DNA of 64,000 nt from Hyphomicrobiales bacterium. Lineage in GTDB: Bacteria > Pseudomonadota > Alphaproteobacteria > Rhizobiales > Xanthobacteraceae. The notes below the pieces were generated by a model. It saw nothing but the letters and a program-made list of their open reading frames with translations. It searched no databases and had not been told where the DNA came from. The translations under genes and the position numbers were made by a program. Below are positions 28,631-37,020 of this stretch, piece by piece; within the stretch, counting starts at the first letter, position 1, and every line of letters begins with the position of its first letter. The stretch lies in NCBI GenBank assembly GCA_017305455.1, contig JAFKKO010000135.1, positions 1-64,000 on the forward strand. Direction: 5' to 3'.

Positions 28631-30430
28631 ATGACGGCGCACGTCGTCGCGACGGCCGGTCACGTCGACCACGGCAAGAGCACCCTGGTTCGCGCGCTGA
28701 CCGGGATGGAGCCGGACCGCTGGGAAGAGGAGCGCCGGCGCGGGCTCACCATCGACCTCGGGTTCGCCTGGACGACACTGCCCTCCGGCCGGGAGGTTGC
28801 ATTCGTGGACGTGCCCGGTCACGGACGGTTTATCCGCAACGCGCTGGCTGGCCTGGCGACGGCGACCGTGGTGTGCTTCGTGGTGGCTGCCGACGAGGGT
28901 TGGTCGGCGCAATCATCCGATCATCGCGATGCCATCGCGGCGCTTGGCATCCGCCACGGGCTGATCGTGGTGACCAAGGCCGATCGGGCGCCCGACCTCG
29001 TGGCGGCGACCATCGAGCGGGCCCGCAGCGAGTTCGCGCACACCGGCCTGCGCGATGCGCCGGCGGTCGCCGTGTCGGCGGTGCAGGGCACCGGCCTGGA
29101 CAGCTTCAGGCAGGTCCTCGACGAGGTCCTGGCGCAAGCGCCCGCGCCCGACGCCGGCGGCCGGCTCCGGTTGTGGATCGACCGCTCGTTTAGCGTTTCG
29201 GGGGCGGGCACGGTCGTCACCGGCACCCTTGTCGCCGGGACGCTGACCAAGGGCGACCGGCTCATGGTGGTCGGCCAGGGGCGGGAGCCGCGTGAAGTCG
29301 TCATCCGCGCCCTGGAATCGCGGGACCAGCCTGCCGACGTCGTCCGCCCCATGAACCGGGCTGCGGTCAACCTGCGCGGCGTGCCTGCGGAGGACGTCGG
29401 TCGTGGCCAGGCGCTGATCGCGCCGGGCGCCTGGTTCATGGCCACGGAAGTCGATGTGCGCCGCATCGGGGGCACCGCGCTCGACGAGGTGCCCGCACAA
29501 CTCACCGTGCATCTCGGGACGACGGCCGTGCCGGCTCGGCTGCGCGGCTTCGATTCGGAGCACGCCCGGATCACCTTCGACTGGCCGTTGCCGCTGATCG
29601 TGGGCGATCGGCTGCTGCTGCGCGATCCGGCACGTCGCCTCGTGCTCGGCGGCGTCGGTGTGCTGGACCCGGACCCGCCGCAGCTGGCGCGCCGCGGGGA
29701 TGGGACCCGGCGCCGGGCGGCGCTGGCCGCCATGCCGCCGGAGGGCGACGTGCTGGCCAAGGTGGCCGGCCGGGGCGCCGTGGAGGTGGACCATCTGCGC
29801 CGGATCGGATTGATCGGTTCCGATGCTGTGCCGCCACCTGAGGTCCACGCACTGGGCGGCTGGTGGCTGCACCTTCCCACCTATGACGAGTGGCGAGGGA
29901 AGTTGCGAGCCCTGGTGGAGAGCGACGCAGCGCGGGACCAACTCACGCCGGGCGTCTCCCAAGGGGCCGTGCGCGACGCCCTTGGAATGCCCGCGGCGCA
30001 CTTCATCGACCGGCTGGTCTCGGATGCCGGCCTCGAACAGCATAGTGGTTATGTCCGGCTGCCACGGGCCCGCGTCGATCTTGGCCGCGCCGAGGCCGGG
30101 GTGGCCAAACTCGAGGCGCGGCTGCTCGAGAATCCTTTCCTCGCGCCACTGGCCGGTGATCTGACTGCCCTCGGTCTGGGAGTCCGCGAGTTGGCCGCGG
30201 CCGAACGCGCCGGGCGGCTGTTACGTCTTCAAGGAGGTGTGGTGCTGCTGCCGTCCGCGCCGGAGCTTGCGGTACGGGCACTGGCGCAACTGCCGCAGCC
30301 GTTCACCACCAGTCAGGCACGACAGGCGCTGGGGACCAGCCGCCGGGTGGCGATTCCGTTGCTGGAGCACCTGGACGGACGCGGCTTGACTCGCCGGGTC
30401 GATGACGATCATCGCGAGGTGGTGCGGTGA
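28631..30430 (+). CDS. selB: Selenocysteine-specific translation elongation factor
   Basis: ATG 28631 lies 53 nt after selC and gives 599 residues, near E. coli SelB (614). GTPase motifs are AGHVDHGKST (G1), GLTIDLGF (G2), DVPGHGRF (G3) and VVTKADR (G4). EF-Tu-like domains II/III follow (SFSVSGAGTVVTGTL, about 182). A C-terminal region of about 220 residues corresponds to the winged helices that bind SECIS RNA. It carries Sec-tRNA to ribosomes paused at a UGA followed by a SECIS hairpin. It converges on the formate dehydrogenase operon. Confidence 0.96.
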   Translation: MTAHVVATAGHVDHGKSTLVRALTGMEPDRWEEERRRGLTIDLGFAWTTLPSGREVAFVDVPGHGRFIRNALAGLATATVVCFVVAADEGWSAQSSDHRDAIAALGIRHGLIVVTKADRAPDLVAATIERARSEFAHTGLRDAPAVAVSAVQGTGLDSFRQVLDEVLAQAPAPDAGGRLRLWIDRSFSVSGAGTVVTGTLVAGTLTKGDRLMVVGQGREPREVVIRALESRDQPADVVRPMNRAAVNLRGVPAEDVGRGQALIAPGAWFMATEVDVRRIGGTALDEVPAQLTVHLGTTAVPARLRGFDSEHARITFDWPLPLIVGDRLLLRDPARRLVLGGVGVLDPDPPQLARRGDGTRRRAALAAMPPEGDVLAKVAGRGAVEVDHLRRIGLIGSDAVPPPEVHALGGWWLHLPTYDEWRGKLRALVESDAARDQLTPGVSQGAVRDALGMPAAHFIDRLVSDAGLEQHSGYVRLPRARVDLGRAEAGVAKLEARLLENPFLAPLAGDLTALGLGVRELAAAERAGRLLRLQGGVVLLPSAPELAVRALAQLPQPFTTSQARQALGTSRRVAIPLLEHLDGRGLTRRVDDDHREVVR

Positions 30431-30556
30431 GCAGGGTTGAATCACAGCGTTGAAGCAGGATAGCAGGCTGCGGGCTGTGTGAGCGGGCTGCGCTTTGACG
30501 GAAACACTCTGTGCCGCGATGCCGGAAGAGCCGTTCGAAGAACGGCGTCGCTTCGC

Positions 30557-30618
30557 CATCCACGTCTTTCTTCGCTGAAATTCTAAAGACGTGGATGTCC
30601 GGCATAAAGCCGGACATG
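30557..30618. repeat. Dispersed palindromic repeat, copy 1
   Basis: CATCCACGTCTTT (30557-30569) pairs with AAAGACGTGGATG (30585-30597). A second hairpin ATGTCCGGC/GCCGGACAT follows (30595-30617). CATCCACGTCTTTCTT recurs at 52446-52461, again followed by a GTGGATG arm and a second GC hairpin, so this is a REP-like intergenic family. Here it sits between converging selB and formate dehydrogenase genes and may also terminate transcription. Confidence 0.75.
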
Positions 30619-30649
30619 AGGGGCTGATTCCGTCTAAAGCAAACCTGCT

Positions 30650-31600
30650 CTAGCCGTTGTCTTCTTCTTTGCGGTTCTGGACGTGTGCAAAGCCGAACCT
30701 GCCCTTGATGCACAGGTTACCGTGGCCGACGTCGTGATCGTGCGGTGAGGTCACCTTGACGATCTTGTTGTCCTGGACATGCAGGGTCACGTTGCAGCCG
30801 ACGCCGCAATAGGTGCACACCGTGGTGGTCTGGGTCTGCTTCGACTGGTCCCAGGTGCCCGCCGCGCGCATGTCGTACTCGGATTTGAACGACAGCGCTC
30901 CCGTTGGGCACACTTCCACGCAGTTGCCGCAGAAGACGCATGCGGAATCCGGCAGTTCCGCGGCGAACTCGGTGGAGATCTGGGAATCAAACCCGCGCCC
31001 GGCGATCTGGATCGCGAAGCTGTTCTGCCACTGGCTTCCGCAGGCATCCACGCACTTGTAGCAGAGGATGCACTTGTCGTACTCGCGCACGTAGAGATCG
31101 TTGTCGATCTTGTCCGGCTGCGCCATCGTGGCCGCGACATTGCCGTTTCCGAGGTGATGCTCGCCCGGCTCGTGGACGTCGCGCCTGAGACTCTCACCGG
31201 CTCTTGGACCATAACGATCCGAGTCGACGTTGTAGCGCTCCTTCCACTCGGGGATTCGCGGCGTGGTGGACAGGTCGACCGAGGAATCGAGCAGCTCCAG
31301 CACGAGGCGACGGCTGTGCCGCACCCGTTCGCTGTCGGTCTTGACCACCATGCCGGGCTGAACCTTGCGGGAGCAGGAGGGCACGAGGACGCGCGAGCCT
31401 TCGAGCTCGACCATGCAGACCCGGCAGGCATTCTTGGGCGTGAGGGTATCGCCGTAGCAGAGCGTCGGCGTGTCCTTCCCCGCAGCGTTACAGGCGGTCA
31501 GGATGGTGCTCCCCTCCGGGACGCTGACCTCCTTGCCGTCGATCGTGATCGTGATCTGCCGGACGGGCGTATCCGTAGCACCCATATAGTGCACGTTCAT
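30650..31600 (-). CDS. Formate dehydrogenase Fe-S subunit carrying the detached catalytic-subunit [4Fe-4S] domain
   Basis: The 316-residue protein has a NuoG-like N-terminus: a 2Fe-2S domain (CNAAGKDTPTLCYGD, ACRVCMVELEG, about 34-70), then two ferredoxin-type 4Fe-4S sites (CILCYKCVDACG about 178; CVFCGNCVEVCPTG about 222). It ends with VCTYCGVGCNVTLHVQDNKI and GHGNLCIKGRFGFAHVQ. That last module is the first domain of molybdopterin formate dehydrogenases, normally fused ahead of the catalytic domain. It likely docks on the catalytic subunit and passes electrons to the NuoEF-like subunit. Its ATG overlaps the upstream stop (ATGA). Confidence 0.9.
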   Translation of the reverse strand: MNVHYMGATDTPVRQITITIDGKEVSVPEGSTILTACNAAGKDTPTLCYGDTLTPKNACRVCMVELEGSRVLVPSCSRKVQPGMVVKTDSERVRHSRRLVLELLDSSVDLSTTPRIPEWKERYNVDSDRYGPRAGESLRRDVHEPGEHHLGNGNVAATMAQPDKIDNDLYVREYDKCILCYKCVDACGSQWQNSFAIQIAGRGFDSQISTEFAAELPDSACVFCGNCVEVCPTGALSFKSEYDMRAAGTWDQSKQTQTTTVCTYCGVGCNVTLHVQDNKIVKVTSPHDHDVGHGNLCIKGRFGFAHVQNRKEEDNG

Positions 31601-33456
31601 CTGCTCTTGCTCCCCTCCAGTACGCCGAGGCGGTCGATCGCCGACTCGACGGCGTTCCAGGCGGCCTGGCCGAGGCCGCAGATCGAGGAATCCTTCATCA
31701 CCAGACCTACGTCACGCAGGATGTGGATGTCGTTGTCCTTGGCTTTAGCATCGTGGCCGTTGTGCATGATGCGCAGCAGCGCCTCCTCCTGGCGCACCGT
31801 GCCCACCCGGCAGGGGACGCACTGGCCGCAGGATTCGTCGCGGAAGAAGCTCGCGATGCGCAGCAGAATGCCGGACAGATCGACGGTGTCGTCGAACGCC
31901 AGCACCACGCCCGAGCCCAGTGTGGTCTTGTTGGCGCGCGCGCCCTCGAAGGTCAGCGGGATGTGAAGCTCGTCGGCGCGCACGAACCCGCCTGCCGCGC
32001 CGCCAAGCAGCACCGCCTGCAGTTTTCGGCCCTGCGGAACGCCGCCGGCCAGTTCGAGAACCTCGCCAAGGGTCATGCCGAACGGCACTTCGTAGACGCC
32101 GGGGCGCACGAGGTTACCCGAAACACAGAACAGCTTGGGCCCGGTGGAGCCCTCGGTCCCGATCTTGGCGTACTCAGCACCGCCCATCTGCATGATCAGC
32201 GGCACGTTGCACAAAGTCTCGACGTTGTTGACCACCGTCGGTTTGCCGAAGAGTCCGGCCTCGAACGGGAAGGGCGGCTTGGTCCGCGGTTCGCCGCGAT
32301 AGCCCTCGATCGAGTTGAAGATCGCGGTTTCCTCGCCGCAGATGTAGGCGCCGGCACCCCGCCGGATCTCCAGATCGAAACTCCACCCGCTGCCCAGGAT
32401 GTCAGCACCCAGGAATCCGCGTTCGTAGGCCTTTTCGATGGCGTTGCTCAGCATCCGATAAGCGCGGGGGTACTCGCCGCGCAGGTAGAGATAGCCACGC
32501 TCGGCGCCGAAGGCGTAACCGGAGATGGTCATCGACTCGATCAACGAGAACGGGTCGCCCTCAAGGATGGCTCGATCCTTGAATGTGCCCGGCTCGCTCT
32601 CGTCGGCGTTGCAGACGAGGTAGCGAGGCGTCGCAGGCTGTTTGGCGGTGCTCTCCCACTTGATGCCGGTCGGGAACGCCGCCCCGCCGCGGCCCATCAG
32701 CCGGGAGTCCTTGACCTCGCTGATGACCTGCGCGGATCCCATCTCGAATGCCCGCCGCAGTCCGGCGTAGCCGTCAGTCGCGAGGTAGTCGTCGATGCTC
32801 TCCGGATCGACCCGGCCGACGCGCTTGAGCAGCATCAGGCCCTCTTGGCCGGCCTGAGGAACGGCCATGGCCGGCGGTGCCTCGGCTGCGAGCGCCACGG
32901 GACCGTCATTCAGCGCGAGGACGACTTCCTCGACGGTGGCGGGGCCGATCAGGTGCTCGTGAGGCGGATCGCCGGCCTCCACCGCCAATGCGGCAGGGGC
33001 GCGCTCACACACGCCGAGGCAAGGACTGTGCTTCCAGCCGCTCATGGCGCCAGCCGGACCCAGCCGCTTCTCGAGGTCGGCGCAGACTTCCTTGGATCCG
33101 CGCGCCATGCAGGCAATGTCGGTACAGACATGCACGACGCGCTTCGGCCGCGGGTTGGTGGAGAACATCGCGTAGAACGTCGCCACGCTGTAGACGTCGG
33201 CCGGCGCCACGGTGAGCCGTTTTCCGATGTAGTTCAGCGCGCCGGGGCTGATCCAGCCGACGCGGTCGTTCACCGCGTGGAGCGCCTCCATGACGAGGTG
33301 TCGCCGGGCTCTCGCAGCCTGGCCGGTGTGCGCACGCCGGTGGTCCAGCTCGTCGCGTTCACCTCCATGCCAACCTCCCTCGCCAGCCCCCAGCAGCTTA
33401 TCGACCGCCTCGCGTTCTTCAGGGAACGGTTCGGCGTTGGAAAACTTCAAGTCCAC
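31597..33456 (-). CDS. NAD-dependent formate dehydrogenase diaphorase subunit (NuoE-NuoF fusion, FdsG-FdsB)
   Basis: The 619-residue protein starts at GTG 33456. The NuoE/FdsG part (about 1-190) holds 2Fe-2S cysteines in HVCTDIACMARGSKEVC and SPCLGVCERAPA. The NuoF/FdsB part has the NADH site GRGGAAFPTGIKWES (about 253), FMN-site CNADESEPGTFKDRAI, and 4Fe-4S motif ESCGQCVPCRVGT (about 528). It passes electrons from formate to NAD+. Such E-F fusions are known, for example in Methylobacterium FDH1. It is the middle gene, 13 nt after the catalytic gene. Confidence 0.93.
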   Translation of the reverse strand: MDLKFSNAEPFPEEREAVDKLLGAGEGGWHGGERDELDHRRAHTGQAARARRHLVMEALHAVNDRVGWISPGALNYIGKRLTVAPADVYSVATFYAMFSTNPRPKRVVHVCTDIACMARGSKEVCADLEKRLGPAGAMSGWKHSPCLGVCERAPAALAVEAGDPPHEHLIGPATVEEVVLALNDGPVALAAEAPPAMAVPQAGQEGLMLLKRVGRVDPESIDDYLATDGYAGLRRAFEMGSAQVISEVKDSRLMGRGGAAFPTGIKWESTAKQPATPRYLVCNADESEPGTFKDRAILEGDPFSLIESMTISGYAFGAERGYLYLRGEYPRAYRMLSNAIEKAYERGFLGADILGSGWSFDLEIRRGAGAYICGEETAIFNSIEGYRGEPRTKPPFPFEAGLFGKPTVVNNVETLCNVPLIMQMGGAEYAKIGTEGSTGPKLFCVSGNLVRPGVYEVPFGMTLGEVLELAGGVPQGRKLQAVLLGGAAGGFVRADELHIPLTFEGARANKTTLGSGVVLAFDDTVDLSGILLRIASFFRDESCGQCVPCRVGTVRQEEALLRIMHNGHDAKAKDNDIHILRDVGLVMKDSSICGLGQAAWNAVESAIDRLGVLEGSKSR

Positions 33457-33469
33457 AGCTTTTCCTTCC

Positions 33470-35503
33470 CTATTCCGCGGGCGTCAGCTCTTTGTCCTGG
33501 CGCTCGGCAGCGTCGGCCATCGTATCTTCCTCAGGCAGAGGCTCGTTGGTCTTCTCCATCTTGACCGCCGTCGCCTTGAACTCCGCAGTTTTGGAGATCG
33601 GGTCGTTCGCCTCGATGGTGAGCGCGTTGACGTCCATTTCGTCAGGGAAGTTGCAGGCCATGAACAGCAGTCCGGGACGAAGTCCCGGATCGCGGCGCGC
33701 AGCTGCCAGCACGGTTCCGCGGCGCGAAGACACCCGGACCGTCTCGCCCTCGTTGATGCCGAGCCGAACCATATCCTCCGGAGAGATATCGACGCAGGCA
33801 CCAAGACGGATCGGCGAGTTGAAGCCGCCGGACTGTACGCCCGTGTTGTAGTCGGTCAGCCGCCGGCCGGTCGTCAGGCGCAGCGGGAATTCGTCGTTGA
33901 GCTTATCCACCGGCAGTCGGTGCTCGAGGATGCCGAATGGCGCCAGACGTCCGCGCTTCGCCGGATCCTTCTCCCAGAGCCGACCATGCAGGAACGGCGA
34001 CTCGGGGCCGTTCTCGTCGGGGAAGGGCCATTGTACCCCACCTCGTTCCGCGAGCAGCCGATAGGTCATTCCATAGTGCGCCGGGGACACCGCGCGCAGC
34101 TCGTCCCAGATCTGCTCCGCAGTCTGGATTGGCCAATCGTGCCCCATACGCTTCGCGACCAGGCGGAGAATCTCGACGTCGTCCTTCGCACTTCCGGGCG
34201 GTTCCAGTGCCTTGCGCACAAGCTGGACCCGCCGTTCGCTGTTGGTGAAGGTGCCGTCGCTCTCGCACCATGCGGCGGTGCAAGGAAGCACGACGTCGGC
34301 GAGCGAGGCGGTCTTGGTAAGGAAGATGTCCTGCACGACGAGGTGGTCCAGATTCCTCAGCCGCCGCTCCACTGCTGTGGTGTCGGCGTCGGACTGCACC
34401 GGGTTTTCACCCACGATGTAGACGCTGGTGAGGTGTCCCTCATCCATTGCCTCCATCATCTCCGAGAGTGTCAAACCACCCTTCGGAGGCAGCTTGACGC
34501 CCCACAGGCGCTCGAACTTCGCGCGATGCTCGGCATTCTCGACGTTCTGGAATCCCGGCAGGTTCTTGGGAATCGCACCCATGTCGCCGCCGCCCTGCAC
34601 GTTGTTCTGGCCGCGGATCGGGACCAAGCCCGCGCCCCAGCGGCCCACCTGGCCCGTGAGCAGCGCAAGGTTGCAAAGGGCCCGCACGTTGTCGGTGCCG
34701 TTGTGATGTTCGGTAATGCCGAGTGTCCAGCAAAGCTGAGCGCGCTTTGCCTTGGCATAGTCGTGCGCGAGCTCACGGATCAGTTCCGCAGGCACTCCCG
34801 TCTCACGGGAAGTGACTTCCAGTGTCCACGGCTCACAGGCAGCAATGTACTCTTCGAAGCCGGTGGTGGCGTTCGCGAGGAATTCCTCGTTGACCAACCC
34901 GGCGTGGATGATCTCGCGGCCGACACCATAGGCCAAAGCGACGTCAGTGCCGACATCCAGGCCAAGCCAACTGTCCGCCCACTCAGCTGTCTTGCACCGG
35001 CGCGGGTCGACCGAATAGACCTTGGCGCCCTTGTGGATCGCCTTCAGGGCATGATGGAAGAAAATCGGGTGCGCTTCTCGGGCATTGGAGCCCCAGAAGA
35101 TAATGAGATCTGCATCCTCGATCTCGCGATAAGACGAGGTGCCACCGCCAGCTCCGAATACCGTCACCAGACCGGCGACGCTAGGAGCGTGTCAAGTTCT
35201 GTTACAGGAGTCGATGTTGTTGGTGCCCATCACCGCCCGGGCGAACTTCTGAGCGATGAAGTTCAACTCGTTGGTCGAGCGGGAGCACGCGAACATGCCG
35301 AACGAGTCGGCGCCGTGGAGCTCGCGGTTGCGGCGGAAGCCCTCGGCCGCGCGATCAAGAGCCTCATCCCAGGAGGCTGGCCGCAGGACGCCGTTGTCGC
35401 GGACCAGCGGCTCGGTGAGTCGAATGTAGTCCTGCTTTCCTTGTCGGCCCATGGCTGCCTCCAGTGTGTTATTCGAGTCTTTTGTTTGCTCGAGGTACTC
35501 CAT
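33470..35503 (-). CDS. Formate dehydrogenase catalytic subunit, selenoprotein (in-frame UGA = Sec104)
   Basis: One frame runs from ATG 35503 to 33470 (677 residues) if TGA at 35192-35194 is read as selenocysteine. The flanks DSCNRT-U-HAPSVAGL match the family's active site, where Sec or Cys binds Mo/W. IGTNN-type sequence precedes it and FGAGGGTSSYREIEDADLII follows without a break. A SECIS-like hairpin follows the UGA, and selC and selB are adjacent. The usual N-terminal [4Fe-4S] domain is absent: the protein starts just before IRLTEPLVRDNGVLRPASWDEAL. It converts formate to CO2 in a bis-MGD molybdenum or tungsten site, presumably in the cytoplasm. Confidence 0.93.
35162..35194 (-). promoter_or_regulatory. 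Bacterial SECIS element after selenocysteine UGA
   Basis: On the minus strand UGA (35194-35192) is followed by 11 nt and then the hairpin CGUCGCC-GGUCU-GGUGACG (35180-35162). It has seven pairs, one of them G-U. The spacing of 11 nt and apical GGUCU loop match the minimal E. coli fdhF SECIS recognised by SelB. The hairpin codes for SVAGLVT, so it is constrained by both protein and RNA. Confidence 0.9.
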
Positions 35504-35534
35504 ATACCACGACCCACATGGGTTGTGGTATATG
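35501..35534. promoter_or_regulatory. 34-bp near-perfect palindrome overlapping the fdh start codon
   Basis: Outer arms CATATACCAC (35501-35510) and GTGGTATATG (35525-35534) pair perfectly. Inner arms ACCCA/TGGGT continue, with one mismatch pair (G 35511, T 35524) and a CA centre. The end of the palindrome on the minus strand is the ATG start of the catalytic gene. It may be an operator for an unknown dimeric regulator or an mRNA hairpin that hides the start. Confidence 0.7.
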
Positions 35535-35744
35535 AAGGCGTTTGCACATGTCAGGTTCCGCCCGTGATGCGGCGTCAGACGAATGTTAATGTGCCGTCTC
35601 GCTCGGACGGATTGCCGCAGGTCGGCCGATCAGAAACACGGTTTCCATCCCTGCGCCGATCCCGCGGCAACGGCAATTCCGCGGCGGCCTGTGCGTGTTC
35701 TGTCAGCGCGTGATCTCAGTGGCCGGCACGGCTGACGACGTTCA
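35535..35744. other. Upstream region of formate dehydrogenase operon
   Basis: This stretch should contain the operon promoter on the minus strand. The reading frame of the catalytic gene stays open for at least 60 nt above ATG 35503 but has no ATG, GTG or TTG start there. No recognisable gene is seen. Confidence 0.45.
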
Positions 35745-35867
35745 TCAGCTCGGCTCGGCGATCATGCGGGGCTGATCGTCCTTCTCGCGCGCTGCGGCAC
35801 TCTGCGTCACCACATCGACGCAGCAGCGGTCGGCGGCGATCATCTCGACAATCCGCGAACCCGATCT
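35745..35867 (-). pseudogene. Fragment resembling CsoR-family metal-sensing repressor
   Basis: The minus-strand peptide RIVEMIAADRCCVDVVTQSAAARE closely resembles the second helix of CsoR-type repressors (pattern R-x-I-E-D-R-Y-C-I-D-V-x-T-Q-x-x-A-A-R), including the conserved Cys. Similarity begins near 35855 and stops near 35787, and the remaining ORF does not look like the family. It is therefore probably a decayed remnant next to the formate dehydrogenase locus. Confidence 0.45.
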
Positions 35868-35890
35868 TCGATCCGTTCTTTCAAGAAAAA

Positions 35891-35920
35891 AGCCGGGCTG
35901 TTCGCCCGGCTCTTTAGTTT
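35891..35920 (-). terminator. Rho-independent terminator (minus strand)
   Basis: AGCCGGGC and GCCCGGCT form an 8-bp stem with a 5-nt loop; on the minus strand it is followed by TTTTTTCTT. It probably ends the trxB-lysR transcript about 180 nt downstream of lysR. Confidence 0.75.
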
Positions 35921-36094
35921 TCGACCCTGATCGGTCAACGCAATCACCTTCCAAGAAGGGTGCCGGGCGTCCGCGCCCTGGAGGAGGGGGACAGTTGCGG
36001 CGCGGGCTCAGCACTTGAAAAGTATCGGCCGCGAACAGTCATACAGACAAGCGCCGGTTGGGCATGTCAGTCATGCGGATGCGGCGGCTGCTTT

Positions 36095-37018
36095 CTACGA
36101 GGGCCAGCGTTGCGCCTTGCTCACGATAAAATCGCGGAACACCTGAACGCGGGCGACTGTCTTCAATTCTTCGGGATAGACGAAATACGTATCGAGCTGG
36201 ATCGAGTCGGCTTCGCCGAAAAGCTGGATCAGGCGATTGGTGTCCTCGACCAGATAGTCGGGCAGGGCGGCGATGCCGAGACCTTGCTGGCACGCGCGCA
36301 CGAGGCCCAGCACGTTGTTGACCTTGAAAAACGGCTCGCGCGGGCCGGCGCCGTTGCGGCCGGCCTCGATCAGCCAAGTCCTGTTCTGCAGATGCTGCGG
36401 AGCGTTGATGTCGGTCAGGATGATCAGGCGATGATCATCGAGTTCGTCGAGCGTGCGCGGCGTGCCGAAACGCTTGGCATATTCCGGCGAGCAATAAGCA
36501 TGGAAGCCGAGCGAGAACAGCTTGCGCTGGATCAGATCGGGTTGCGTCGGCTTGCGGGTGCGGATGGCGACGTCCGCCTCGCGCATCGACAGGTCGAGTT
36601 CTTCGTCCGTCACCATCATTGAGATCCGGATTTCCGGATAGAGCGTGGTGAACTCGCCAAGGCGGGGAATCAGCCAGTTGATGCCGAGGCCGGGCGTTGT
36701 CGTGACCTTGAGGTCGCCGCTCGGACGCTCCCGGCTGTCGGTCAGTTTCGCCCGCGCCGCCTGCAACTGCATGAAGACGTCGTGCGCCGTGCGGAACAGC
36801 AGGTCGCCCTGCTCGGTGAGGATCAGGCCGCGGGCATGGCGATGAAACAGCGATACCGACAATTCCTGTTCGAGCGCGCTGACCTGCCGCGAGACCGCCG
36901 ATTGCGACAGCCCAAGCTGCTCGCCGGCATGCGTGAAGCTGCCCGCTTCCGCTGCGGCATGGAAAACCTTCAGCTTGTCCCAATCCATGTCGGCCATTCC
37001 GTCCCGCGTCCGTCCCAT
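36095..37018 (-). CDS. LysR-family transcriptional regulator
   Basis: The LysR protein has the HTH in DWDKLKVFHAAAEAGSFTHA and LGLSQSAVSRQVSALEQEL (about 10-55). An effector domain follows (SGDLKVTTTPGLGINWLIPR about 100; GLVRACQQGLGIAALPDYL about 255). ATG 37018 (307 residues) lies 2 nt after the trxB stop; a GTG at 37024 would overlap it, and an ATG nearer the helix is also possible. It is transcribed with trxB. Target genes are not identifiable. Confidence 0.88.
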   Translation of the reverse strand: MGRTRDGMADMDWDKLKVFHAAAEAGSFTHAGEQLGLSQSAVSRQVSALEQELSVSLFHRHARGLILTEQGDLLFRTAHDVFMQLQAARAKLTDSRERPSGDLKVTTTPGLGINWLIPRLGEFTTLYPEIRISMMVTDEELDLSMREADVAIRTRKPTQPDLIQRKLFSLGFHAYCSPEYAKRFGTPRTLDELDDHRLIILTDINAPQHLQNRTWLIEAGRNGAGPREPFFKVNNVLGLVRACQQGLGIAALPDYLVEDTNRLIQLFGEADSIQLDTYFVYPEELKTVARVQVFRDFIVSKAQRWPS

Positions 37019-37020
37019 GA

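Noticed and set aside
35192-35194. The TGA in the catalytic gene as a nonsense mutation
   Set aside because: Active-site context, SECIS-like hairpin at the right distance, and adjacent selC and selB all support decoding as selenocysteine.
31723-35713. Long plus-strand frames (613 and 807 codons) over the formate dehydrogenase genes
   Set aside because: They mirror the Fe-S and catalytic genes on the minus strand, which carry all the cofactor motifs.
35745-36014. The complete 89-codon frame as a gene
   Set aside because: Only the central 24 residues resemble CsoR; the start overlaps a terminator region, so it is treated as a remnant.
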